Below, piece after piece: positions 35,721 through 43,694 of a DNA stretch of 64,000 nucleotides; positions within the stretch are counted from its first letter, which is position 1, and the number at the start of each line of letters is the position of its first letter. The stretch is from Constrictibacter sp. MBR-5 (GTDB lineage Bacteria; Pseudomonadota; Alphaproteobacteria; JAJUGE01). The notes beneath the pieces were generated by a model. That model saw only the letters and a list, made by a program, of their open reading frames with translations. It was not told the origin of the DNA and did no database searches. Made by a program: the position numbers and the translations under genes. Location of the stretch: the NCBI RefSeq assembly GCF_040549485.1, contig NZ_JBEPTK010000003.1, forward strand, positions 248,001 to 312,000, in the 5' to 3' direction.

Positions 35721-36747
35721 GAAGAACCCCTACCATCTCGAGCGGCCGCTGAAGGTCACCCTCTCCTGCACCCAGACCTGCAATCTGGACTGCAAGCACT
35801 GCTACGCCGACTGCGATCCCGCCCGCGCAGGCGACGAAATGCGGGCCGACGAGTGGCGGGCGCTGGTGGACGGCCTGATCGACGACGGCGTGGTCTCGCT
35901 CTTCATCGAGGGCGGAGAGCCCTTCCGCCGCACAGACGACCTGCTCGCCCTGCTGCGCCACTGCGCGCGCCGCATGATGACGCGGATCCGTACCAACGGC
36001 ACGCTCGTCACCCCCGCACTCGCGCAGCAGCTGAAGGCGGTCGGGCTCGGCGGCTGCCTGGTCGACGTGATGGGCGCCCGTGCCGCGACCCACGACGCCA
36101 TGACCGGCACGCCGGGCAGCTTCGACCGCGCCTGCGCCGGGATCGCCGCCCTGCTGGACGCCGGCATCCCGACGGAAATGCTGCTGATCCTCAACCGGAC
36201 GAACGTGGCCGAACTCGACGACTACATGGCCCTGGCGCAGTCGCTCGGCGTGCGCAAGGTCGGCATCCTGCGCCTCTATCCGATCGGCCGCGCCAAGCGG
36301 CACTGGGCCGAGCTTGCCCTGTCGATGGACGAGATGGCGGCGGCGATCGACGGGCTGCGGCCGCCGCCGGGCATCAAGCTGATGCAGTCCTGGCACCCCA
36401 ACGACGGCAACTGCTGCTGGCAGATGGCGGCGGTCACGCCGTTCGGCCGATCGATCGGCTGCTCCTATCTCCGCGAGTTCGTCGACTATGGCGACGTCCG
36501 CGAACAGGGCATCCTGCCGACCTGGGACGATCCGCTCTACCGCGAACTGCGGGCCGGCGCGGTAGAGAAGTCCTGCGGCACCTGCTCCACCACCCAGGGG
36601 TCGCACGGCGGCTGCCGGTCGACGGCCTACGCGTTCCATCGCCGGTGGAGCGCGCCCGATCCCTTCGACGTCACCCTCAACGACGGAGTCGACCTGCGTG
36701 TCCTCCCAGAATGGCTGCTACAGGCTGGTCCCCGGCGTGCGGGTTAG
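35695..36747 (+). CDS. Radical SAM/SPASM-type peptide-modifying enzyme, 350 aa
   Basis: The radical SAM [4Fe-4S] motif is C29-x3-C33-x2-C36 (CNLDCKHCYADC), followed by the SAM-binding IEGGEP (71-76). A C-terminal cysteine cluster (C240, C241, C256, C294, C297, C307; CCWQM, GCSYLRE, KSCGTC, GGCRSTAYA) is the pattern of a SPASM/twitch domain that holds extra Fe-S clusters. Such enzymes modify peptides or proteins (thioether, C-C or decarboxylation chemistry). The GTG at 35695 follows GGAGGG by four bases and overlaps the peptidase by 26 bases; a PqqD-like gene overlaps its 3' end by 50 bases. Together these suggest a ribosomal-peptide-like modification pathway. The substrate is unknown. Confidence 0.9.
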   Translation: MSPVPPVPRKNPYHLERPLKVTLSCTQTCNLDCKHCYADCDPARAGDEMRADEWRALVDGLIDDGVVSLFIEGGEPFRRTDDLLALLRHCARRMMTRIRTNGTLVTPALAQQLKAVGLGGCLVDVMGARAATHDAMTGTPGSFDRACAGIAALLDAGIPTEMLLILNRTNVAELDDYMALAQSLGVRKVGILRLYPIGRAKRHWAELALSMDEMAAAIDGLRPPPGIKLMQSWHPNDGNCCWQMAAVTPFGRSIGCSYLREFVDYGDVREQGILPTWDDPLYRELRAGAVEKSCGTCSTTQGSHGGCRSTAYAFHRRWSAPDPFDVTLNDGVDLRVLPEWLLQAGPRRAG

Positions 36748-36979
36748 GCCCGTGCCGGAACTGGAGACATGCGTCGTCTTCACGCCGGCCGACCCGCGGC
36801 TCTATCGGCTGAACCTGAACGCATGGCTCATTCTCGAGCTCTGCCAGGGACTGTCGCCGGAAGCGCTGGCCCAGGCCTATCTCGAGGCCGTGCCGCCGAC
36901 GCCGGATGCCGAAGCCCAGCTCGATCAGGGGCTCGCCACGCTCCTGGAGTCGGGCATCGTCGAACAGTGCCAACCATAA
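36698..36979 (+). CDS. PqqD-like peptide chaperone (RRE-type), 93 aa
   Basis: The small protein reads CYRLVPGVRVRPVPELETCVVFTPADPRLYRLNLNAWLILELCQG, which is the PqqD pattern: an N-terminal beta-strand set, a middle LYxLN...ILELCxG helix and a C-terminal helical bundle (ALAQAYLEA, LDQGLATLLESGIVEQC). PqqD-type RiPP recognition elements bind the leader of a precursor peptide and present it to a radical SAM enzyme. The GTG at 36698 has GGAG nine bases upstream and lies inside the end of the radical SAM gene. The next gene starts 17 bases after its stop. Confidence 0.82.
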   Translation: MSSQNGCYRLVPGVRVRPVPELETCVVFTPADPRLYRLNLNAWLILELCQGLSPEALAQAYLEAVPPTPDAEAQLDQGLATLLESGIVEQCQP

Positions 36980-36995
36980 CGAAGAGGAGTCGGAC

Positions 36996-37535
36996 GTGAG
37001 CAGCAGCGATCTCGAACGCCTGAAGGGCATGATCAAGTCCCGGGACAGCCTCGATGCCCCGACCGCCGTCGCGCTGGATCCGGAAGTGCGGACCGGCGAA
37101 ACCTTCATCCTCACCGATCCCGGCGGAACCCGCGCCGGGGAGCCGGGCGCCAACATCAAGGCGCTGGTCAAGAACAAGACGCTGGTCGGCGCGGTGACGA
37201 TGGTCTGGGGCTACGACGTCGCGCTGGAGCACGGCGACCGCTTCGGCGCGTGGCTGCGCGACAACGAGGCGGCGCTGGCGGCGGCCGCACCGAAGGGCGT
37301 CAACTATCGCGGCACCTATGCCGTCTTCTCGACGACGGAGAAGCACACCGGCAACTACCGCACGATCTGGGCCTACGACTCGCTGAACGCGCTCCAGGCG
37401 ATGTATGCGGCGGCGGGCGGCACCGACGAGTTCGCGACGCTGTTCAAGCAGCTGAACGACTTCCGCGACCGCAGCCGCGACGCCAACCGTGCGCAGGAGA
37501 TCCTGGTGCCGGCAGCCGCCGCGGGCCGGATCTGA
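36996..37535 (+). CDS. 179-aa protein of unknown function, last gene of the peptidase-radical SAM-PqqD set
   Basis: Not recognised as a named family. GTG at 36996 with GAGGAG six bases upstream. About the first 60 residues (SSSDLERLKGMIKSRD..., TGETFILTDPGGTRAGEPG) look disordered or leader-like; the rest alternates strands and helices (AVTMVWGYDVA, DRFGAWLRDNEAALAAA, GVNYRGTYAVF, TGNYRTIWAYDSLNALQAM) in a way that suggests a ferredoxin-like alpha-beta barrel. There is no cysteine and no signal peptide or membrane segment. Position makes it a candidate substrate or partner of the radical SAM enzyme; lack of cysteine argues against thioether chemistry. It ends 24 bases before the convergent Crp/Fnr-type gene. 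Confidence 0.75.
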   Translation: MSSSDLERLKGMIKSRDSLDAPTAVALDPEVRTGETFILTDPGGTRAGEPGANIKALVKNKTLVGAVTMVWGYDVALEHGDRFGAWLRDNEAALAAAAPKGVNYRGTYAVFSTTEKHTGNYRTIWAYDSLNALQAMYAAAGGTDEFATLFKQLNDFRDRSRDANRAQEILVPAAAAGRI

Positions 37536-37563
37536 CGCCGTAGCCGGCTGCCGGGGGCGTCAG
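37532..37563. terminator. Hairpin shared by convergent genes
   Basis: CTGACGCC (37532-37539) and GGCGTCAG (37556-37563) form an 8-bp stem that includes the stop codons of the 179-aa gene and of the Crp/Fnr gene; an AGCCGGCT palindrome lies in the loop. It may terminate both transcripts. Confidence 0.45.
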
Positions 37564-38249
37564 GCTTCGGCGCCCACCAGCATCTGCAGCGCGGCGCTGT
37601 CGAGGATCGTGATGGCGCCCCGATCCCGGCTGATCAGCCCCTCCTCTTCCCAGAGGCTGAGCTGGCGGTTCACGCTTTCGCGCGATGCGCCGATCATGTT
37701 GGCAAGGTCGCGCTGGGACAGTTTCGCACCCAGCGCGACTCCGTTCGACACGGGCCGGCCGTGCGCGTCGACCAGATGCAGCAGCGTCTTCGCGAGCCGC
37801 GCCTGCAGGTCGAGGAAAAGCACGTCCTCGACCTGTTCGGTCGTCCGGCGCAGCCGTTCGCACAGGACCGCGATCAGCCGCAGGCAGATGTCCGGGTGCT
37901 TCTCCAGGAACGGCACGAAGTCGCGCCGCTCCAGGATCAGCAGCTCGCAGGCCTCCATGGCGGTCGCGTCGGCGGTCCGCTCCTTGCCGTCGAGGAGGGC
38001 GATCTCGCCGAAGATCTGGCCCGGATGGATGATGTTGAGGACGATCTCGCGGCCTTCGGGCGACGGCGAACTGATCCGCACGCGCCCCGACAGGACCGCC
38101 ATCAGCCCCTGGCCGGGCGACCCCTTCTCGAAGATCACTTCGCCGGCGCCATAGGCGCGGGCGTGCGAAAAGCTCACCAACCGCTCGATCTCGGCCGGGC
38201 TGAACCGGCTGAAGAGCTCGTGCGAGGCGAATACCTTTCGCTTGTCCAT
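37560..38249 (-). CDS. Crp/Fnr-family transcriptional regulator, 229 aa
   Basis: An N-terminal cyclic-nucleotide-binding-type barrel (VSFSHARAYGAGEVIFEKGSPGQGLMAVLSGRVRIS, IHPGQIFGEIALLDGKERTADATA) precedes the dimer helix and a winged helix-turn-helix (LSQRDLANMIGASRESVNRQLSLWEEEGLISRDRGAITI). FGEIALLDGKERTADA resembles the cAMP phosphate-binding cassette (FGE..L....R.A), so a nucleotide ligand is plausible. No N-terminal cysteines for an Fe-S cluster are seen. The ATG at 38249 gives MDKRKVFASHELF. It converges on the peptidase-radical SAM set, whose other flank is a nucleotide cyclase. Confidence 0.92.
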   Translation of the reverse strand: MDKRKVFASHELFSRFSPAEIERLVSFSHARAYGAGEVIFEKGSPGQGLMAVLSGRVRISSPSPEGREIVLNIIHPGQIFGEIALLDGKERTADATAMEACELLILERRDFVPFLEKHPDICLRLIAVLCERLRRTTEQVEDVLFLDLQARLAKTLLHLVDAHGRPVSNGVALGAKLSQRDLANMIGASRESVNRQLSLWEEEGLISRDRGAITILDSAALQMLVGAEA

Positions 38250-38311
38250 CTTCGCGGTGGCCGCCACGCTCGTCTCCGGACGAAGCTGAATACAGCGGTA
38301 TGATAGCGCCT

Positions 38312-38566
38312 TCAGTTGCCTTGCGATACCAGCCGGGTGACGCTGGCGCAGCGCCAGAAACTGTCGCAGGCGCGCTGCCGTGCCGACAGCTGGCCGACAC
38401 CCTGCCGAGCCTCGGCCTGCCCCGTTGCGCCCTGTTGCGGGATCGCCCCGCCCGACAGCATGTTCGCCGTGGCGATGCGCTGCCCGGCCGCCGCCGCCCG
38501 CGCCCGTGCGACGGACTCTGCCGCCGGCCGGCCGAGCGCCGGCATTTCCGTGAACCGATTGACCAT
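38312..38566 (-). CDS. Hypothetical small protein, 84 aa
   Basis: Not recognised. The ATG at 38566 is preceded by GGGAG about nine bases upstream. The predicted product starts MVNRFTEMPALGRPAAES, has an Ala/Gln/Arg-rich, probably helical centre (ARARAAAAGQRIATANM) with GGAIPQQGATGQAEARQG in the middle, and ends with a small Cys/Trp-containing tail. No signal peptide or membrane segment. Its codon pattern is plausible but the evidence is only an open frame with a start signal, 63 bases upstream of the Crp/Fnr gene on the same strand. Confidence 0.4.
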   Translation of the reverse strand: MVNRFTEMPALGRPAAESVARARAAAAGQRIATANMLSGGAIPQQGATGQAEARQGVGQLSARQRACDSFWRCASVTRLVSQGN

Positions 38567-38685
38567 CTCGACCACTCCCGATCCGCACGGCGGCCGCGGC
38601 CGTCGCGCGCCGGGAACGTATGCGCACCCGCGGCGCGAACCAGTGAGGCGGCGCACACCTCGCGTTTCGCCACAGCGAAACGCCG

Positions 38686-40395
38686 TCAGTTTCGTACGGT
38701 GTTGTGACGGCCGCCGGGTGCGAACTGCGACAGCGTCTCCGGCCGTATCGGCGCGGCGGGCGGCGTCGCCGGCGGCGTGAAGGCCCGAAGCAGCCGCTCG
38801 CGGAAGGCGTCCATCCGCCGCGGCCGCACGTCGCCCGGCCGCGCCGCCGGCACCCAGTCCCACGGGCCGGCCGCGGCTTCCGCGACGGACGCGGCCGCGA
38901 CGATGTGGACCGGCACGTCGCGCGACGCGCCGGCGCCGGTGATCAGCGGCGCCGGCTGATGGTCGCCCAGCAGGATCAGCACCATCTCGTCGCGGCCGTA
39001 GGCCTCGACATAGGCCGCCAGCGTCCGCAGCGAATAGGCCACGGCCAGCGCATACTGGTGGCGCACCCGCTCCGGGTCGCGCCATACGACCTCGGGCGGA
39101 TCGCCGACCGCGGCATGCGGCGTGAAGACCGTCCCGTCGCCGACCGACGCCCAGTCGAGCAGCGGCGCCACCGGCGTCCACGGCGCGTGGCTGGAGATCA
39201 GCGCCATGGTCGCCATCACCGGCGGCCGGTCGGCGGCCGCCAGCTCCAGCCGGTCGAAGGCGGCCAGCGTGAACTGGTCGGGCATGGTGACCCAGTTGAA
39301 GGGCGCGCCGCGATAGCCGAAGTCGTCCGCCACGTAGATGCGGTCGAAGCCGAAGCGGCTGCCCTCCGGCCACGGCGCGGTGATCGCCGGCATCGCCGCC
39401 ACGGTCCGCCAGCCGGCGCGGCCGAAATCGCGCACCAGGGACCGCGGCTCGCCGGCCACGAGGCTGTCGTAGCGCTGCTGGCTGTCGATCCACAGGCCGG
39501 ACAGCACCGAGCCGTGCGCCAGCCAGCTCTGCCCGCCGACCATCGGCGCGGTCAGCCAGCCGGAGCGGATCGCCAGACCGCGCGCCGCCACCGCCGTTTC
39601 GAACGCGTCCAGCGCGGGGCCGACGGTCGCCGTATAGCGCGGATCCTCGATCGCCGAGCGTCCGTAGGATTCGACGAACACCAGCAGCACGTCCCGGCCG
39701 GCGAGCCCCGACAGCAGCCGCCCGTCCGCGACGTCGGCAAAGGCGTCGGACACCGCCTCGTCCCGGAGCGACCGCAGGTCGGCCAGTCCGGCGATCGCCC
39801 CGCCCGTCCTGTCGTAGACCAGACCGCCGGCGCTGGCCCCATCCACCGGCGGGCGCAGTGCGGCGCCGGCAAGCAGGAGCGCTGCCGCACCGGCCCACGC
39901 GACGCGATGGCTGCCACCGGCCGACGGTGCCGGCAGGGCACGGGCGAGCACGCCGAGCGCGCGATGTGTCGCGGCGACCGCTCCGGCCAGGACGGCGGCC
40001 ACCGCGGCGGCGGCGAGCAGCGCCCGTCCCATCCCGATCGCCCCGACCAGCAGGTCCCAGCCGGCCGCCGCGAGATGCAGGTCCAGCACCGGGTCGAACG
40101 GCCGGCCGAGCGCCGCATGCGCCGCCATGTCGGCCAGCTTCAGCGCGACCGCGGCACCCGTCGCCGCCGCGAGCAGCCGACAGGTGAGCGGGCGCCACCG
40201 TGGCGGCGAGACGAGCAGGATCAGCAGGATCGCAGGCAGTTCGTACGGCACCCGCAGGAACGCATCCGGCGTCAGCGCGTCGACCCTGTTCGGCAGCGCC
40301 GACAGGAGCTGCAGAACGCCTAGCGAGACGAGGATGGCCGTACCGGGCACACGCTGTTTCCAACCGGCGGGACGCCCGCGACGCGCGGGCTGCAA
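38686..40395 (-). CDS. Membrane-bound sulfatase-like / phosphoglycerol transferase-like protein, 569 aa
   Basis: The N-terminal third holds about five hydrophobic segments (TAILVSLGVLQLLSALP, PAILLILLVSP, LLAAATGAAVALKLADMAA, ALLAAAAVAAVLAGAVAA, AWAGAAALLLAGAAL). The rest is an alkaline-phosphatase-superfamily domain: DVLLVFVESYGRSA, MVGGQSWLAHGSVLSG, SSHAPWTP and the late metal-binding ILLGDHQPAPL. This layout resembles LtaS-like or opgB-like enzymes that act on envelope glycans, but the substrate is unknown. The start is uncertain: TTG at 40395 or GTG at 40347 (16 codons later, just before the first hydrophobic segment). Confidence 0.8.
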   Translation of the reverse strand: MQPARRGRPAGWKQRVPGTAILVSLGVLQLLSALPNRVDALTPDAFLRVPYELPAILLILLVSPPRWRPLTCRLLAAATGAAVALKLADMAAHAALGRPFDPVLDLHLAAAGWDLLVGAIGMGRALLAAAAVAAVLAGAVAATHRALGVLARALPAPSAGGSHRVAWAGAAALLLAGAALRPPVDGASAGGLVYDRTGGAIAGLADLRSLRDEAVSDAFADVADGRLLSGLAGRDVLLVFVESYGRSAIEDPRYTATVGPALDAFETAVAARGLAIRSGWLTAPMVGGQSWLAHGSVLSGLWIDSQQRYDSLVAGEPRSLVRDFGRAGWRTVAAMPAITAPWPEGSRFGFDRIYVADDFGYRGAPFNWVTMPDQFTLAAFDRLELAAADRPPVMATMALISSHAPWTPVAPLLDWASVGDGTVFTPHAAVGDPPEVVWRDPERVRHQYALAVAYSLRTLAAYVEAYGRDEMVLILLGDHQPAPLITGAGASRDVPVHIVAAASVAEAAAGPWDWVPAARPGDVRPRRMDAFRERLLRAFTPPATPPAAPIRPETLSQFAPGGRHNTVRN

Positions 40396-40443
40396 TCTCG
40401 GTCTACGGGACCCGCGCGCCGACGGATCACGCCGCGGCCCCGC

Positions 40444-41268
40444 TCAGCGGTTGTCCGAGAAGCGCGAGTCGCGCCAGGCCAGGGCCGCCTTCAGGCCCTG
40501 TTCGCGACGCAGGCGGCCGAACTCGGCCTTCTCCTCGCTCGGCGTGGCGTTGAGGATAACGTCGATGTCGAGCGACGCCTTCAGCGCGTCCCAGAGTCCC
40601 ATGATCTCATAGGTGCGGTTGATCGCCCGCTTGGTGAAGAAGACCGACGGGCCGGCCGCCGCGGCGATGTCCGTCGCCAGTTGCAGCCCGCGCGCCAGTA
40701 CCTCGTCCGGACCGCCCGGCACCACCTCGTTGACGATGCCGATCTCGGCGGCGCGCCTGGCGTCCATCTTGTCGTTGCCGGTCAGCAGCATCTCCTTGGC
40801 GTGCTTCGGGCCGACCATCCAGGGCAGCAGCATCGCGACGATGCCGGTGCCGAAGCGCACCTCGGGCTCGCCGAAGCGCGTGCCTTCGGCGGCGACCGTC
40901 AGGTCGCAGGCCAGCGCCACCTCGAAGGCGCCCGCCATGCAGAAGCCGTGCACCGCGGCCACCGTCGGCTTCTCGCAGCGCCAGAACGACATGATGAAGT
41001 CGAACTGCCGCTCCATCTGCGCCTGGACCTTGTCGACCGTCGACATGTCGCGCGTCGCCGAGGCCTTCATGTCGAAGCCGGCGGAGAAGGCGCGGCCGGC
41101 GCCGTGGACGACGATCGCCCGCACCGCCGGGTCGGCCTCGAAGGCGGCGAGGGCCGCGACATTCTCGGCCATCGCCTCGTTGTGGAAGGCGTTGAGCACC
41201 TCCGGCCGGTCGAAGGTGAGAATGCCGACCGGCCCCTCCCGGCGCGTCTTGACGAACTCCTGGCTCAC
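40444..41268 (-). CDS. Enoyl-CoA hydratase/isomerase family protein, 274 aa
   Basis: Crotonase fold: GILTFDRPEVLNAFHNEAM, the oxyanion-hole region GAGRAFSAGFDMKA, and AAVHGFCMAGAFEVALACDLTVAAEGTRFGEPEVRFGTG with an acidic residue near the expected catalytic position, then IVNEVVPGG. The start is the GTG at 41268, with GGGGAG six bases upstream. A second crotonase-family gene lies directly upstream on the same strand, so both may act in one acyl-CoA degradation pathway. Substrate unknown. Confidence 0.9.
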   Translation of the reverse strand: MSQEFVKTRREGPVGILTFDRPEVLNAFHNEAMAENVAALAAFEADPAVRAIVVHGAGRAFSAGFDMKASATRDMSTVDKVQAQMERQFDFIMSFWRCEKPTVAAVHGFCMAGAFEVALACDLTVAAEGTRFGEPEVRFGTGIVAMLLPWMVGPKHAKEMLLTGNDKMDARRAAEIGIVNEVVPGGPDEVLARGLQLATDIAAAAGPSVFFTKRAINRTYEIMGLWDALKASLDIDVILNATPSEEKAEFGRLRREQGLKAALAWRDSRFSDNR

Positions 41269-41363
41269 GCTGCGCTCCCCGTCATCATGGTTCGCGCCAG
41301 CATGCCGCAAGACCGGACCGTTGCCCATCACCCGGCCGCTGGGCCCGGCCCTGCGGACGCCGC

Positions 41364-42158
41364 TCAGCGTCCCTTGAACACCGGCGCACGCTTGTCGACG
41401 AACGCCTGGGCGGCCTCCATGTGGTCCTCGGTGCGGCCGCAGCTGGTGTGGCGCAGGGCCTCCGCGTCGAACACGGTGGCCAGGTCGGCATAGGCCGCCA
41501 GGTTCATGTTCTCCTTGATGTAGCCGAGCGCCACGGTCGGGCCGCTGGCCAGGCTCTGCGCCATCGCGGCGACCTCGGCGTCGAAGCGGTCGTCCGGCAC
41601 GACGCGGTTGACGAGGCCGATCGCCGCCGCCTCCTCGCCGGTCAGCACCGGGCTCAGCATGTAGAGTTCGCGCGCCTTGGCCGGGCCGACGACCCGCGGC
41701 AGGAAGTAGCTGCCGCCGAAATCGCCCGACAGGCCGACCTTGCCGAACGCCGTGGTGAACTTCGATCCCGGCGTGGCGATGCGTAGGTCGCAGGCGAGCG
41801 CCAGCGACAGGCCGGCGCCGGCCGCCGCACCGCGGATCGCCGCGATCGTCGGCTTCGGGATGTGGTGCAGCAGGCGCGCAACCTCCATGCGGGCACGCAG
41901 GTTGCGCACGCGCCGGTCGAAGCTGGCGTCGCGCTCGCTGCCGGTCGCCATCGCCTTGACGTCGCCGCCCGAGCAGAAGGCCTGCCCGGCGCCGGTCAGC
42001 ACGATGGCGCGCACGTTCGGGTCGCGCTCCGCCGCCTGCACGGCCTCGAGCATCTGCTCGAGCATGACGAGGGTCAGTGCGTTCCGCCGGTCCGGCCGGT
42101 TCATCGTCAAGGTCAGCAGGCCGTCTTCCAGCGACTGCAGCAGCACCGCGTCTTCCAT
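41364..42158 (-). CDS. Enoyl-CoA hydratase/isomerase family protein, 264 aa
   Basis: Starts MEDAVLLQSLEDGLLTLTMNRPDRRNALTLVMLEQM; oxyanion-hole motif GAGQAFCSGGDVKAM, then AAIRGAAAGAGLSLALACDLRIATPGSKFTTAFGKVGLSGDFGGSYFLPRVVG, a PaaG-like pattern in which Asp replaces the second catalytic Glu of classic hydratases. This suggests an isomerase or hydratase of the PaaG/PaaF group. The minus-strand frame continues open 1.9 kb upstream of 42158, but that is antisense to the MFS and MscS genes and is not coding. It precedes the other crotonase gene by 95 bases. Confidence 0.9.
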   Translation of the reverse strand: MEDAVLLQSLEDGLLTLTMNRPDRRNALTLVMLEQMLEAVQAAERDPNVRAIVLTGAGQAFCSGGDVKAMATGSERDASFDRRVRNLRARMEVARLLHHIPKPTIAAIRGAAAGAGLSLALACDLRIATPGSKFTTAFGKVGLSGDFGGSYFLPRVVGPAKARELYMLSPVLTGEEAAAIGLVNRVVPDDRFDAEVAAMAQSLASGPTVALGYIKENMNLAAYADLATVFDAEALRHTSCGRTEDHMEAAQAFVDKRAPVFKGR

Positions 42159-42332
42159 GTCTCGCTCTTCCCTCTTCGTCGTTTCGGCGCCGCCCGCGGC
42201 GCCCCCGGGCAAGGTCGCACGGACCGGCTTTCGACGGAACGGGGTCGGCGCGGGGACGGGACGACAGGCGCGGAGTGGCGGTCTATGGTCGCTGCCGAAC
42301 CGTGGATCCGCGCCGGGAGGCGAGACACAGCC

Positions 42333-43613
42333 GTGACCCGCCTGCCCGCCCTGCTGAACGCGCGCCTGCCCTTCTATTACGGCTGGGTCGTGCTCGGCTG
42401 CGTCTGCTGCGCCGGCTTCGCGCGCCAGGGCCCGGCGGTCGCGACCCTCTCGATCTTCGTCGAGCCGATGACCGCCGACTTCGGCTGGTCGCGCACCGCG
42501 ATCTCCGGCGCCGTGTCGCTCGGCGGCCTGCTCGCCGCAGTGACCTCGCCCTATCTCGGCGTCCTTCTCGACCGGCACGGCGCGCGCACGATGCTCTGCC
42601 TGGCGATCGTCGCCACGGGCTTCGCCACCATGGGCCTGTCGCTGATCGGCTCGCTGCTCTTCTTCTACCTGCTCTACTGCATCGGGCGGATGAACTTCGC
42701 CGGCCCGTTCGACCTCGGCATCTACGGCGCGATCAACAGCTGGTTCGTCGAGCGGCGTCCGCTCGCCACGTCGATCGCGACGCTGGCGCAGATGTTCGGC
42801 CTGATGTCGATGCCGCTGATCGCGCATTTCGCCATCCAGGCGGGCGACTGGCGCAGCGGCTGGGTGGCCGTCGGCATCACCGTGCTCACCATCGGCCTGC
42901 TGCCGACCTGGCTGCTGATGGCGCGCCGGCCGGAGGATCTCGGCCTCCTGCCCGACCGCAGCCGCGCCGCCACCGCCGCGGCGCACGCCAGGGCCGGCGC
43001 CGGGGCCAGCAGCGACCCGATCGCCGAGCCGGTCTTCACCCGCGCCCAGGCCATGCGTACCCCGGCCTTCTGGATGCTGGCGCTCTACACCCTGCTGATC
43101 TACCCGGTGCAGGCGGGCATCAGCCTGCATCAGGCGCCGCACCTGATCGAGAGCGGTCTGGCACCCACCGTCGCCGCGACGGTGATCAGCACCTTCTCCT
43201 TCGCCTCGGCGATCGCCGGTTTCGGCCTCGGCATCGTGACGCGGCGGATCGGCGTCAGCGCCGCGCTGATGGTCGTCGGCGTCTGCCTCTCGGCCAGCGC
43301 CGTCGCCCTCGCCGCCGTCACCGGCGCGCTGCACGCCTATCTGGCCGCCATGGTGTTCGGCATCGGCATCGGCGGCCTGACCACCGTCCTGCCGATCGCC
43401 TGGGCCGACTATTTCGGCCGGCGCAGCTTCGGCGCGATCCGCGGCGTCGCCCTCACCATCCAGGTCACCGCCCAGGCGTCCGGTCCGCTTCTCTCCGGCG
43501 CCCTGCGCGACTGGACCGGCGACTACACGCTGTCGCTGGAGGTCTTCGCCGCCCTCTCGCTCGCCGGCACGCTCGCCATCCTGTTCGCCCGACCGCCCCG
43601 CGCGCCGAGGTAA
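42333..43613 (+). CDS. MFS transporter (monocarboxylate/oxalate-formate antiporter-like), 426 aa
   Basis: Twelve hydrophobic segments from YYGWVVLGCVCCAGFARQG to FAALSLAGTLAILFA. The start RLPFYYGWVVLG and the TM1-2 region with FSWSRT-like FGWSRTAISGAVSLGGLLAAVTSPYLGVLLDRHGARTML are typical of the OFA/monocarboxylate MFS subfamily, with a variant motif A (GVLLDRHGAR). The central loop (about 215-245) is Ala/Arg-rich. GTG at 42333 is preferred; an ATG at 42285 is also in frame. It is divergent from the two enoyl-CoA hydratases and may import an organic acid they degrade; this is inference. Confidence 0.87.
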   Translation: MTRLPALLNARLPFYYGWVVLGCVCCAGFARQGPAVATLSIFVEPMTADFGWSRTAISGAVSLGGLLAAVTSPYLGVLLDRHGARTMLCLAIVATGFATMGLSLIGSLLFFYLLYCIGRMNFAGPFDLGIYGAINSWFVERRPLATSIATLAQMFGLMSMPLIAHFAIQAGDWRSGWVAVGITVLTIGLLPTWLLMARRPEDLGLLPDRSRAATAAAHARAGAGASSDPIAEPVFTRAQAMRTPAFWMLALYTLLIYPVQAGISLHQAPHLIESGLAPTVAATVISTFSFASAIAGFGLGIVTRRIGVSAALMVVGVCLSASAVALAAVTGALHAYLAAMVFGIGIGGLTTVLPIAWADYFGRRSFGAIRGVALTIQVTAQASGPLLSGALRDWTGDYTLSLEVFAALSLAGTLAILFARPPRAPR

Positions 43614-43694
43614 CCGGCGGGATCGGCGGTGGACTTCGGGGCGGGCCTTGCACACCTCGGAAAAGGGGAGCGAGACCAATCGGCCGGAGCGCGC

